A DNA stretch of 24,539 nt from Butyrivibrio sp. (GTDB taxonomy: Bacteria; Bacillota_A; Clostridia; Lachnospirales; Lachnospiraceae), in the NCBI RefSeq assembly GCF_024699075.1, contig NZ_JAILQF010000333.1, positions 1 through 24,539 of the forward strand, given 5' to 3'. Shown here in pieces: positions 1-6,482 of this stretch (position 1 is its first letter; each line of letters begins with the position of its first letter). A program made the translations under genes and the position numbers. The notes beneath the pieces were generated by a model that was given only the letters and a program-made list of their open reading frames with translations, was not told the origin of the DNA and did no database searches.

Positions 1-384
1 AATCAGTCTGTTATGAAAACTGCAGGATTTTTTGCAGGTAGTAATAATATTAGTAAAATCGAGAAACAGCACAGTGGTATCTTCTTGTGCAACAACATCA
101 CAAAGGAGCTCTTTGCCGGGAATTGCAGCATAATTTTCGGCGAAGATAGCTCCTTTTTCTATATGTCCGAAAATATTGCTGGTGCCCCAGTAGAAATTCA
201 CCATGACGTTAACACTGCCTTCTTCAACAAGACCTATCTCATGAACACTTGTCCCTGCTCTTAAGATAAGTTCGTCTTTTTTATAGGTCTTTTCATGGGC
301 TGAAAGACAGTTTAAAAGCCCTTTGATCTCATTTTCTTTAATCCCGTGAAAAAGAGGTGTATTACTCAGGAAAAAATAATTCAT
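1..384 (-). CDS. Crp/Fnr-family transcriptional regulator (partial, C-terminus beyond window)
   Basis: The minus strand is open from an ATG at 384 to the window edge, giving 128 residues beginning MNYFFLSNTPLFHGIKENEI. The pattern is the N-terminal cyclic-nucleotide-binding-type beta-barrel of Crp/Fnr regulators: the opening 'LFxGI' helix, then 'ELILRAGTSVHEIGLVEEGSVNV', and later 'GAIFAENYA' and 'VVAQEDTTVLFLD'. The helix-turn-helix should lie outside the window. A good ribosome binding site (AAGGAG) sits 6 bases before the ATG. It is divergent from a DUF1858-hcp operon, and in clostridia such neighbours are often HcpR-type nitrosative-stress regulators. That role is inferred from position. 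No N-terminal Cys cluster of the Fnr [4Fe-4S] type is visible in this part, so heme or another sensor remains possible. Confidence 0.82.
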   Translation of the reverse strand, partial: MNYFFLSNTPLFHGIKENEIKGLLNCLSAHEKTYKKDELILRAGTSVHEIGLVEEGSVNVMVNFYWGTSNIFGHIEKGAIFAENYAAIPGKELLCDVVAQEDTTVLFLDFTNIITTCKKSCSFHNRLI

Positions 385-397
385 AAAAATCTCCTTT

Positions 398-413
398 TGT
401 TGTTGCAACAACA
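398..413. promoter_or_regulatory. Perfect 16-bp palindrome, candidate operator for the divergent Crp/Fnr regulator
   Basis: TGTTGTTG followed by CAACAACA is a perfect inverted repeat with no spacer. It lies 13 bases upstream of the regulator start codon and 69 bases upstream of the DUF1858 start. Dyad operators of about this size are usual for Crp/Fnr proteins, so it could serve autoregulation and control of the hcp operon. Operator function is inferred. No strong -10/-35 pair was clear on either side. Confidence 0.5.
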
Positions 414-482
414 TAATTGTTATTTGGATTATATTAAAATGCAAACATAAATTCAAGAAACAAATATTTTGGAGGTATAAAA

Positions 483-701
483 ATGGCTAATACATTTGTA
501 AATGGAGACACTCTGATAGGAGAGATCGTAAATACTTATCCTGAAAGTGCAGATATCCTTATGGGTATAGGAATGCACTGCCTTGGATGCCCTGCATCAC
601 AGGCAGAATCATTATCTGATGCATGCGCTGTACATGGCCTTGATGCAGAGCCAGTAGTTGATGCATTAAATGCAATGATAGAAGGAAGAGAGGCTGTCTG
701 A
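483..701 (+). CDS. DUF1858 (hybrid-cluster-protein-associated redox disulfide) protein
   Basis: This 72-residue protein is essentially one DUF1858 domain, the small redox-disulfide family that occurs beside or fused to hybrid cluster proteins. The hallmark MGIGMHCLGCPASQAE is present, with the CxxC pair at C33 and C36. The preceding 'TLIGEIVNTYPESADIL' helix is typical of the family. The length matches stand-alone members. Start support is a strong ribosome binding site, GGAGGT, about 7 bases upstream. The stop overlaps the next start (TGATG at 699-703), so the two genes are translationally coupled. A role in electron or thiol transfer to Hcp is a family-level inference; the biochemistry is not established here. 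Confidence 0.87.
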   Translation: MANTFVNGDTLIGEIVNTYPESADILMGIGMHCLGCPASQAESLSDACAVHGLDAEPVVDALNAMIEGREAV

Positions 702-1279
702 TGAGCGATTTTTTAGGACCTATTCATTTCTGGTTATATGACAAGATCAAAAAACAGGAAGAACTTACCAAAAAGATAGCACAGCTTAGCGTAAGTGAGG
801 GCTGGATAAGCGATACATCTGATTATGTATATGATCTTCCTGATCTTGAAACATCAATTGATGAAGACAATATTCACGGCTGGCTTCAGAGTGCTATAGG
901 CTATGCTGAGGGCAGATATTCAGATCTTCTTGGAACTGTTCTTGAAGGCAGAGAAGACAGACTTTCAAAGATCAAGGAAACAGCTTTTGAATTTGGTGAG
1001 GAAAACAGTCTTGATGAAGGTATTCTTGCAACTGATGCCTATCAGGCTTTTGAAAATTTCTTCGTAAACGGTATGCCCTGTGATCACGTTAATCAGATCA
1101 CTGACAGCTCAGCAGATAGCCTTACATGGGAGATGACACAGGATGTCCACGCAGCTTCTTTTGGCAGTAATACTAAGGACTATTATCAGATAAGAAAGTC
1201 AGTTATGGACGGAATGCTTGAAGGGACAGGACTTAGTCTTTCAATGAAAGATTCATTCCACTATTCAATTAGTAAATAA
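701..1279 (+). CDS. Conserved hypothetical protein of the hcp locus
   Basis: This 192-residue soluble protein has no signal peptide or membrane segment. It starts MSDFLGPIHFWLYDKIKKQEEL and ends with a 'GMLEGTGLSLSMKDSFHYSI' segment. I recall similar proteins beside DUF1858 and hcp genes in Clostridia, but no named function. Visible features are a helix-rich N-terminus, a conserved-looking 'NGMPCDHVN' (the only Cys), and several His residues that could bind a metal; no cofactor motif can be named. The start overlaps the DUF1858 stop by one base, and Hcp follows after 76 bases. This placement suggests an accessory role in hydroxylamine/NO detoxification or Hcp maturation. That role is an inference from the neighbourhood only. 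Confidence 0.8.
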   Translation: MSDFLGPIHFWLYDKIKKQEELTKKIAQLSVSEGWISDTSDYVYDLPDLETSIDEDNIHGWLQSAIGYAEGRYSDLLGTVLEGREDRLSKIKETAFEFGEENSLDEGILATDAYQAFENFFVNGMPCDHVNQITDSSADSLTWEMTQDVHAASFGSNTKDYYQIRKSVMDGMLEGTGLSLSMKDSFHYSISK

Positions 1280-1355
1280 AGTAATTATTATCTTCTAAGT
1301 AAGACTATGAAGGTATAAATACAATAAATATATAAAGGTAAAGAAGGTTAAGACT

Positions 1356-3005
1356 ATGGAAAATTGTATGTTTTGTTATCAGTGTCAGGAGACAGCAAAG
1401 GGAACCGGATGTACTATGGCAGGTGTGTGCGGCAAGAGCTCGGAAGTTGCAGCTCTTCAGGATCTTCTCATATATGTAACCAAGGGATTATCAGTTGTTA
1501 CAACAAGACTTAGAGAAGAGGGCAAGGATATAGATGAGTCAGTTAATCATATCGTATCTGTAAATCTTTTTGCCACAATTACAAATGCTAACTTTGATAA
1601 TGACTCTTTGATTGAGAAAATAAATAAGACTTTGTCAGTAAAAGAAGAGCTTCTTGAAAGACTTGAAGATAAAACAGGATTACCGGATGCAGCAACATGG
1701 AATGGAAATAAGAGCGAATATGCTCAAAAGGCTATGTCCAAAGAAGTAGGAATTCTTGCAACTAAAGATGAGGATATCCGCTCACTCAGAGAGCTTATCA
1801 CATATGGCTTAAAGGGACTTGCTGCATATTCAAAGCATGCAAATGCTTTATTAAAAGATAACGAAGAAATAGATGCATTCCTTCAAAAGGCACTTTCCAA
1901 GACTCTTGATGACAGTTTAAGTGTTGACGATCTTGTGGCACTTACACTTGAAACAGGTAAATACGGCGTAGATGGAATGGCACTTCTTGATGCTGCAAAT
2001 ACAGGTGCTTATGGCAATCCTGAAATTACTACAGTTGATATAGGAGTTAGAGATAATCCTGGTATCCTTATTTCAGGTCATGATCTTAAGGACCTTGAAC
2101 AGCTTCTTGAGCAGACTAAGGGAACCGGAGTTGATGTATATACTCATTCAGAGATGCTTCCTGCCCACTATTATCCGGCATTTAAGAAATATCCTCATTT
2201 TGCAGGTAACTATGGTAATGCATGGTGGAAGCAGAAGGAAGAATTTGAGAAATTTAACGGACCTATCCTTATGACAACTAACTGTATAGTACCTCCTGCA
2301 GCAAGCTATAAGGACAGACTCTGGACAACAGGTGCTACAGGATTCCCTGGATGCAGACATATAGACGGAGAGTATGGTCAGGTCAAAGATTTCTCACCTA
2401 TAATAGAACAGGCTCTAAAGTGCAAGGCTCCAGAGGAGATAGAGAAAGGTACTATTGTCGGCGGATTTGCTCATGAGCAGGTGTTCGCTCTTGCTGATAA
2501 AATTGTCGATGCTGTAAAGAGCGGCGCTATAAAGAAGTTTGTAGTTATGGCAGGTTGCGATGGAAGAATGAAGTCAAGAGACTACTACACAGAATTTGCT
2601 ACAAAGCTTCCAAAGGATGCAGTAATACTGACAGCAGGCTGTGCAAAGTACAAATATAATAAGCTTAACCTTGGCGACATAGGAGGAATACCAAGAGTCT
2701 TTGATGCAGGTCAGTGCAATGACTCATATTCACTTGCTCTTATAGCACTCAAGCTTAAGGAAGTATTCGGACTTGATGATGTGAATGACCTTCCTATTGT
2801 TTACAATATTGCTTGGTATGAACAGAAGGCAGTTATAGTTCTTCTTGCCCTATTATACCTTGGAGTTAAGAATATTCACCTTGGACCTACACTTCCGGCA
2901 TTCCTGTCTCCTAACGTTGCAAAGGTACTTGTTGATAACTTTGGAATCGCAGGAATAGGAACCGTTGAAGATGACCTTGAACTGTTCTTTGGAGAATCAA
3001 AGTAA
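1356..3005 (+). CDS. hcp: Hybrid cluster protein / hydroxylamine reductase
   Basis: This 549-residue protein has the full class I Hcp layout. The N-terminal iron-sulfur motif is C7-x2-C10-x8-C19-x5-C25, spaced as in Desulfovibrio enzymes and unlike the enterobacterial form. Ligands of the hybrid 4Fe-2O-2S cluster are all found by alignment to family positions: H242, E266, C310, C401 (the persulfide Cys), C429, C454, E489 and K491. Hcp is a cytoplasmic enzyme active with hydroxylamine in vitro and is implicated in NO reduction and nitrosative-stress defence. The ribosome binding site is moderate (AAGAAGG, 8 bases before the ATG). The stop is one base before the next ATG, and the neighbouring DUF1858 protein and divergent Crp/Fnr regulator support the stress role. 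Confidence 0.97.
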   Translation: MENCMFCYQCQETAKGTGCTMAGVCGKSSEVAALQDLLIYVTKGLSVVTTRLREEGKDIDESVNHIVSVNLFATITNANFDNDSLIEKINKTLSVKEELLERLEDKTGLPDAATWNGNKSEYAQKAMSKEVGILATKDEDIRSLRELITYGLKGLAAYSKHANALLKDNEEIDAFLQKALSKTLDDSLSVDDLVALTLETGKYGVDGMALLDAANTGAYGNPEITTVDIGVRDNPGILISGHDLKDLEQLLEQTKGTGVDVYTHSEMLPAHYYPAFKKYPHFAGNYGNAWWKQKEEFEKFNGPILMTTNCIVPPAASYKDRLWTTGATGFPGCRHIDGEYGQVKDFSPIIEQALKCKAPEEIEKGTIVGGFAHEQVFALADKIVDAVKSGAIKKFVVMAGCDGRMKSRDYYTEFATKLPKDAVILTAGCAKYKYNKLNLGDIGGIPRVFDAGQCNDSYSLALIALKLKEVFGLDDVNDLPIVYNIAWYEQKAVIVLLALLYLGVKNIHLGPTLPAFLSPNVAKVLVDNFGIAGIGTVEDDLELFFGESK

Positions 3006-3006
3006 A

Positions 3007-3435
3007 ATGAAGCATAAGCTAAAAACCATGCGGGTGTACGATCTTGTAAAGGCGATCAAGATGTATTCAGATGATGTTTTATATAATACGCAAAAAAATC
3101 TGGCTATTCCTTATACAAATGGATACCGCATATTGGTTGACAGGCTCTGGCCAAGAGGAATAAATAAAGAAAAGCTTGAACCATTTTACTGGGCAAAAGA
3201 AGCTGCACCTTCAAATGAGCTTAGAAAGTGGTTCGGTCACGATCAGGATAGATTTGATGAGTTTAGAAGAAGATATATAGATGAACTCAACAATAGTGTA
3301 TATGCTCAGAATTTTAAAATGCTGGTTCTGGATAAACTTAAAGAAGATGATGTCCTTTTGTTGTTTGCAGCCAGAGACAAAGAGATGAATCAGGCTGTTA
3401 TACTAAAAGACTGGATTATAAAAATCATCAGTTAA
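3007..3435 (+). CDS. DUF488 family protein (YeaO-like)
   Basis: About 142 residues. The DUF488 signature is clear: 'RILVDRLWPRGINKEKL', 'WAKEAAPSNELRKWFGHD', 'RFDEFRRRYIDEL', and a C-terminal 'LLLFAARDKEMNQAVIL'. The function of the family is unsettled. I place the start at the ATG at 3007, one base after the hcp stop, because GGAGA at 2991 lies about 11 bases upstream. An in-frame ATG at 2965 would put 14 residues inside hcp, and an ATG at 3028 has no ribosome binding site. The N-terminal ~45 residues before the conserved block are longer than in compact members. Its position makes it the last gene of the hcp operon. A redox or stress role is an inference. Confidence 0.85.
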   Translation: MKHKLKTMRVYDLVKAIKMYSDDVLYNTQKNLAIPYTNGYRILVDRLWPRGINKEKLEPFYWAKEAAPSNELRKWFGHDQDRFDEFRRRYIDELNNSVYAQNFKMLVLDKLKEDDVLLLFAARDKEMNQAVILKDWIIKIIS

Positions 3436-3493
3436 AAAATAATTATCGAATGTTGATCATATGTTTAAATGACTTCTTACTTTATAAGTACTT

Positions 3494-3735
3494 TTATCTC
3501 TTGCAAATTTGATGGCCAGGGCAGCCTGTAAAGAATTTTCGCGTTCTTTAAAAATCTTATTCAATTCAAGAGCTTAATAGATGGAATTTTATATTCTGTT
3601 TGGGATCCACCTGTTTGAGCGTAAGCGAGTTTGGATCCCAGAATATAAAATTACAGATATTATGCCTTGAATTATAAGAGTTTTAAGACAAGGAAATTCT
3701 TTACAGGCTGTTGGCTATCAAATTGCAAGAGATAA
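3494..3735. repeat. 242-bp near-perfect foldback (inverted repeat) element, long form
   Basis: Left and right halves are reverse complements over roughly 115 bases each with few mismatches. The outer arms are TTATCTCTTGCAAATTTGAT (3494-3513) and ATCAAATTGCAAGAGATAA (3717-3735). The middle contains AGCCTGTAAAGAATT against AATTCTTTACAGGCT. The inner arms are AATTTTATATTCTG against CAGAATATAAAATT, each bordering a GGATCC. The tip holds a mirror repeat, TTTGAGCG-TAA-GCGAGTTT (3614-3632). The terminal 45 bases match those of the short foldback at 10042-10139. No ORF is present. A MITE-like mobile repeat or a very large terminator/RNA hairpin are both possible. The ends read TA-TCTC and GAGA-TA, which could include a TA target duplication, but this is unproven. 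Confidence 0.85.
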
Positions 3736-3749
3736 TACAATCAAATATA

Positions 3750-3870
3750 TAAAGGCCAGGACATTTGTCCTGGCTCGAATTTTTGGGAGGAGGCTATCCG
3801 AGGGGAGGATAGCCAAAGTATTATGAAAAAAATTTGTAGGGTAAAGAACGTGTGCTGTTCTTTATGTGCT
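3750..3870 (+). ncRNA. Candidate structured RNA / leader with three hairpins and a Cys-rich mini-ORF
   Basis: Three successive stems lie in 110 bases: GCCAGGAC/GTCCTGGC (3755-3774, followed by TCGAATTTTTGG, so it may act as a terminator for upstream transcription), GGCTATCC/GGATAGCC (3792-3814, in a purine-rich GGGAGGAGG...GAGGGGAGG context), and TAAAGAAC/GTTCTTTA (3842-3864). A 16-codon frame begins at the ATG at 3823 and encodes MKKICRVKNVCCSLCA, overlapping the third stem. GGAGG at 3804 is about 14 bases before that ATG, which is far for a ribosome binding site. I cannot assign a known RNA family from memory. It could be a leader of the downstream GH51 gene, about 210 bases away, or an independent RNA. 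Confidence 0.4.
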
Positions 3871-4077
3871 TAATGATAATAAGTAAACCTAAATGATGCC
3901 TAAATCAGATATGAAGAAAATGTGAAGTGAAATTGACCATTTTTTTGCCAAGGTTGTATGTATTAATTATCGCTAGATACAAGTAAAAATCTGGATTTTT
4001 TGGCATTCTATCATTGTTTTTTGGTCATGCTGATAGTAAGATGAATTGAGTTACTAATTTTACCGAGGGGGAAAAAG
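3871..4077 (+). other. AT-rich upstream region of the GH51 gene
   Basis: No gene is seen here. A short inverted repeat, CTATCA (4008-4013) and TGATAG (4031-4036), lies close to the GH51 start. TTGACC at 3937 resembles a -35 box, but no convincing -10 follows at the right distance. The ribosome binding site before the GH51 ATG is GAGGGGG. No sugar-regulator operator could be identified. Confidence 0.4.
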
Positions 4078-5565
4078 ATGAATCACATTATTGTTAATGG
4101 CAAAGTAAGTAAGGGCACTATCAATAAGAATATTTACGGTCAGTTCACAGAGCATCTTGGACGCTGTGTTTATGAAGGAATATATGTTAAAGATGAGGAT
4201 AATATTCCTAATGTAAATGGCGTAAGAACTGATGTAATGAAGGCTCTTAAGAATATCGAGGTTCCGCTTGTTCGCTGGCCAGGAGGATGCTTTGCGGATA
4301 CTTATCACTGGAAGGATGGAATCGGTCCCAAGGAGCAGAGAAAGACTATTGTAAATACTAACTGGGGCGGTGTAACAGAGGATAACTCTTTTGGTACTCA
4401 TGAATTCATGGAATTTGCAGAGCAGCTTGGCTGTGATGTATATCTGTCCGGTAATGTTGGAAGCGGTACTGTTCAGGAGCTTTCTGACTGGATCGAGTAT
4501 TGTAACATGGGCGGCATATCACCTATGGCTAATTTAAGACGTGAAAATGGACGTCAGGATCCTTGGAATATCAAATACTGGGGAATCGGTAATGAGGCAT
4601 GGGGCTGTGGCGGCAATATGAATGCCGAGTATTATTCTGATGAAGCCAGAAAATTCGCTACATATATGAGAAATTATGATTCTGAGCATCCTATTTATAA
4701 GATTGCTTCAGGAAGTAACGGGCCTGACTATAACTGGACCAAGACTGTATGTGAGCGTGCAGGCAACATGATCGATGCTATTACATTCCATTACTATACA
4801 GTAACCTATGAATGGAACAATAAGGGTAAGGCTACAGGATTCACCAAGGATGAATATTATCGACTTCTTCATAACACACTTAAGATGGATACTATGATCA
4901 ATAACCATAGTAATATCATCAAGCAGTATGAGACAGATGATCACAAGATCGGTCTTATAATCGATGAGTGGGGAACCTGGTTTGATGTTGAAGATGGAAC
5001 TAATCCTGGATTCCTTTATCAGCAGAATACTGTAAGAGATGCTGTTCTTGCAGGTATTAACCTTAATATCTTCAATAACCACTGTGATACTGTAGTAATG
5101 ACCAATATCGCTCAGATGATCAATGTACTTCAGGCTATGATCCTTACAGATGGCGAGAAGATGGTTCTGACACCAACTTATCATGTATATGATCTGTATA
5201 AAAAGCATATGAATGCTAAACATCTTGAAAGCTACGTTGATTCAGATATCTTAAATGATGAAGAAGAGCTTAAGGTTCCTCGTCTTAATGTATCAGCCAG
5301 CGAGAAGGATGGAAAGGTTTTAGTTACTGTAGTTAACCTTTCTGAGAGCGAAGCTTGTGATGTTAATATAATGCTTTCAGGACTTAAGGCAAGTAGCGTA
5401 TCAGGAAGATGCGTAACAGGAGATGCAGGAGATTATAACACATTTGAAAATCCTGAAACTGTAGGTATATGCGAAGTTAAAGCAGAGCTAAGCAGCGATG
5501 GAACAAGTTTTAATACAACTCTTCCTAAAAACTCTGTATGTTCATTTGAGGCTAGTCTTTCATGA
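4078..5565 (+). CDS. abfA: GH51 alpha-L-arabinofuranosidase, intracellular
   Basis: This 495-residue protein, the usual length for bacterial GH51 enzymes, has no signal peptide and is therefore cytoplasmic. The fold is a (beta/alpha)8 barrel (about residues 20-385) plus a C-terminal beta-sandwich. Visible motifs are 'YGQFTEHLGRCVYEGI', 'VPLVRWPGGCFADTYHWKDGIGP', the acid/base 'GNEAWGCGG' with E173, and the nucleophile 'IIDEWGTWF' with E297. It removes terminal L-arabinofuranose from arabino-oligosaccharides derived from arabinoxylan or arabinan after import. The ATG at 4078 has a GAGGGGG ribosome binding site and fits the family N-terminus. Its stop overlaps the next start as ATGA, so the downstream small gene is co-translated. 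Confidence 0.96.
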   Translation: MNHIIVNGKVSKGTINKNIYGQFTEHLGRCVYEGIYVKDEDNIPNVNGVRTDVMKALKNIEVPLVRWPGGCFADTYHWKDGIGPKEQRKTIVNTNWGGVTEDNSFGTHEFMEFAEQLGCDVYLSGNVGSGTVQELSDWIEYCNMGGISPMANLRRENGRQDPWNIKYWGIGNEAWGCGGNMNAEYYSDEARKFATYMRNYDSEHPIYKIASGSNGPDYNWTKTVCERAGNMIDAITFHYYTVTYEWNNKGKATGFTKDEYYRLLHNTLKMDTMINNHSNIIKQYETDDHKIGLIIDEWGTWFDVEDGTNPGFLYQQNTVRDAVLAGINLNIFNNHCDTVVMTNIAQMINVLQAMILTDGEKMVLTPTYHVYDLYKKHMNAKHLESYVDSDILNDEEELKVPRLNVSASEKDGKVLVTVVNLSESEACDVNIMLSGLKASSVSGRCVTGDAGDYNTFENPETVGICEVKAELSSDGTSFNTTLPKNSVCSFEASLS

Positions 5566-5807
5566 ATAAATGCAAGAGATGCCTTTTAAATGAACTTGCG
5601 GGCAAGGAAGATATTTATGCTCACGTGCAAAAAACACGTGAGCTTCTTTCTGATAATGAGAGAGCATCTGATTCTTTGTATAATAAAAGGCTTGATGTAT
5701 GCAGAGAGTGCGACAGTTTATTGGAAGCAACTTGTCTTAAATGTGGCTGTTATGTGGAAATAAGAGCTTTGAAGATAGATGCAAAGTGCCCTGTAAAAAG
5801 GTGGTAG
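5562..5807 (+). CDS. Small Cys-rich (zinc-ribbon-like) DUF6171-type protein
   Basis: An 81-residue protein with Cys pairs 'CKRC' near the N-terminus and then 'CRECDSLLEATCLKCGC' and a terminal 'CPVKRW'. This is the pattern I associate with DUF6171, a small uncharacterised family common in Lachnospiraceae. The Cys spacing suggests two zinc sites. No catalytic motif is visible. The ATG overlaps the abfA stop by four bases (ATGA), so translation depends on the upstream gene, and no separate ribosome binding site is evident. Coupling to a glycosidase may be incidental. No function can be assigned. Confidence 0.8.
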   Translation: MNKCKRCLLNELAGKEDIYAHVQKTRELLSDNERASDSLYNKRLDVCRECDSLLEATCLKCGCYVEIRALKIDAKCPVKRW

Positions 5808-5877
5808 GATATATTCTTGAAAACTGTCATATTAGATTGATTAAAAAACGATATAGCGTTATATTAATAGTAATAGA

Positions 5878-5920
5878 AAATCAGGTTTTACACATGGGAA
5901 GTAAGACCTGATTTTTTTCT
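5878..5920 (+). terminator. Rho-independent terminator after the abfA operon
   Basis: AAATCAGGTTTTAC (5878-5891) pairs with GTAAGACCTGATTT (5901-5914) over 14 bases with one G-U pair, and is followed by a T run. It closes the abfA/DUF6171 transcript, 37 bases before the PTS EIIA start. An antiterminator-type control of the PTS genes is possible from this position, but no recognisable RAT sequence was seen. Confidence 0.8.
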
Positions 5921-5956
5921 TTTTTATGAAAAATTTGATAAGGGGAGGATCAAAAA

Positions 5957-6439
5957 ATGGGGCTTTTCGATAAACTTTTCCAGAGTAATAAAATTGAAAT
6001 TGCATCGCCTGTAAGTGGAGAGATTGTTCCAATAGGTCAGGTCAGTGATCCTACTTTTGCCCAGGAAATGGTGGGAAAGGGAGTAGCGATAATTCCTTCT
6101 GATGGCAAATTCTATGCACCTTGCGATGGAACTCTTGTAGCTCTTTTTCCAACAGGACACGCCTTCTGCATTAATACGGCTGATGGGGCTGAGGTGCTGG
6201 TACATATAGGTATTGATACAGTAAAACTTAAAGGTGAGCATTATATAATCCGTGCTAAGCAGGGCGATACAGTTAAAAAGGGTGATCTTATAGTAGAAGT
6301 GGATCTTGAAGGAGTAAAGAGTGCAGGATATGAAATAATTACTCCTATGGTTATATCTAATCATTCCAAATTTTCAGGTCTTGAAAAAAAGACCGGCGCC
6401 GTAACTTCCGGCGATGCTGCAATTCTCTTAAGTAAGTAA
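5957..6439 (+). CDS. PTS EIIA component, glucose family (Crr-like)
   Basis: A 160-residue soluble phosphocarrier of the glucose-type EIIA family. It has 'IASPVSGEIVPIGQVSDPTFAQEMVGKGVAIIPSDGKFYAPCDGTL', the supporting His in 'PTGHAFCI' (H68), and the phosphorylated His in 'EVLVHIGIDTVKL' (H83). It accepts phosphate from HPr and passes it to the EIIB domain of a membrane permease. The membrane partner is the next gene, 43 bases downstream. A strong ribosome binding site (AGGGGAGG) precedes the ATG. Sugar specificity is set by the partner. The crr name is avoided because this may be a dedicated subunit and not a global one. Confidence 0.95.
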   Translation: MGLFDKLFQSNKIEIASPVSGEIVPIGQVSDPTFAQEMVGKGVAIIPSDGKFYAPCDGTLVALFPTGHAFCINTADGAEVLVHIGIDTVKLKGEHYIIRAKQGDTVKKGDLIVEVDLEGVKSAGYEIITPMVISNHSKFSGLEKKTGAVTSGDAAILLSK

Positions 6440-6482
6440 TAATTGTTTTTACAATTTAATTATATCTAAGGAGGACAAAAGT

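Noticed and set aside
13..264. Plus-strand 83-codon frame at the left edge
   Set aside because: It is antisense to the Crp/Fnr-type regulator, whose frame shows recognisable family motifs and a good ribosome binding site.
4708..5223. Minus-strand frame (171 codons) inside the GH51 gene
   Set aside because: Fully antisense to the catalytic barrel of a conserved enzyme, without a start signal.
5878..5920. RAT-type antiterminator target upstream of the PTS genes
   Set aside because: The stem is a simple terminator; no overlapping alternative hairpin and no BglG/LicT-type gene is present.
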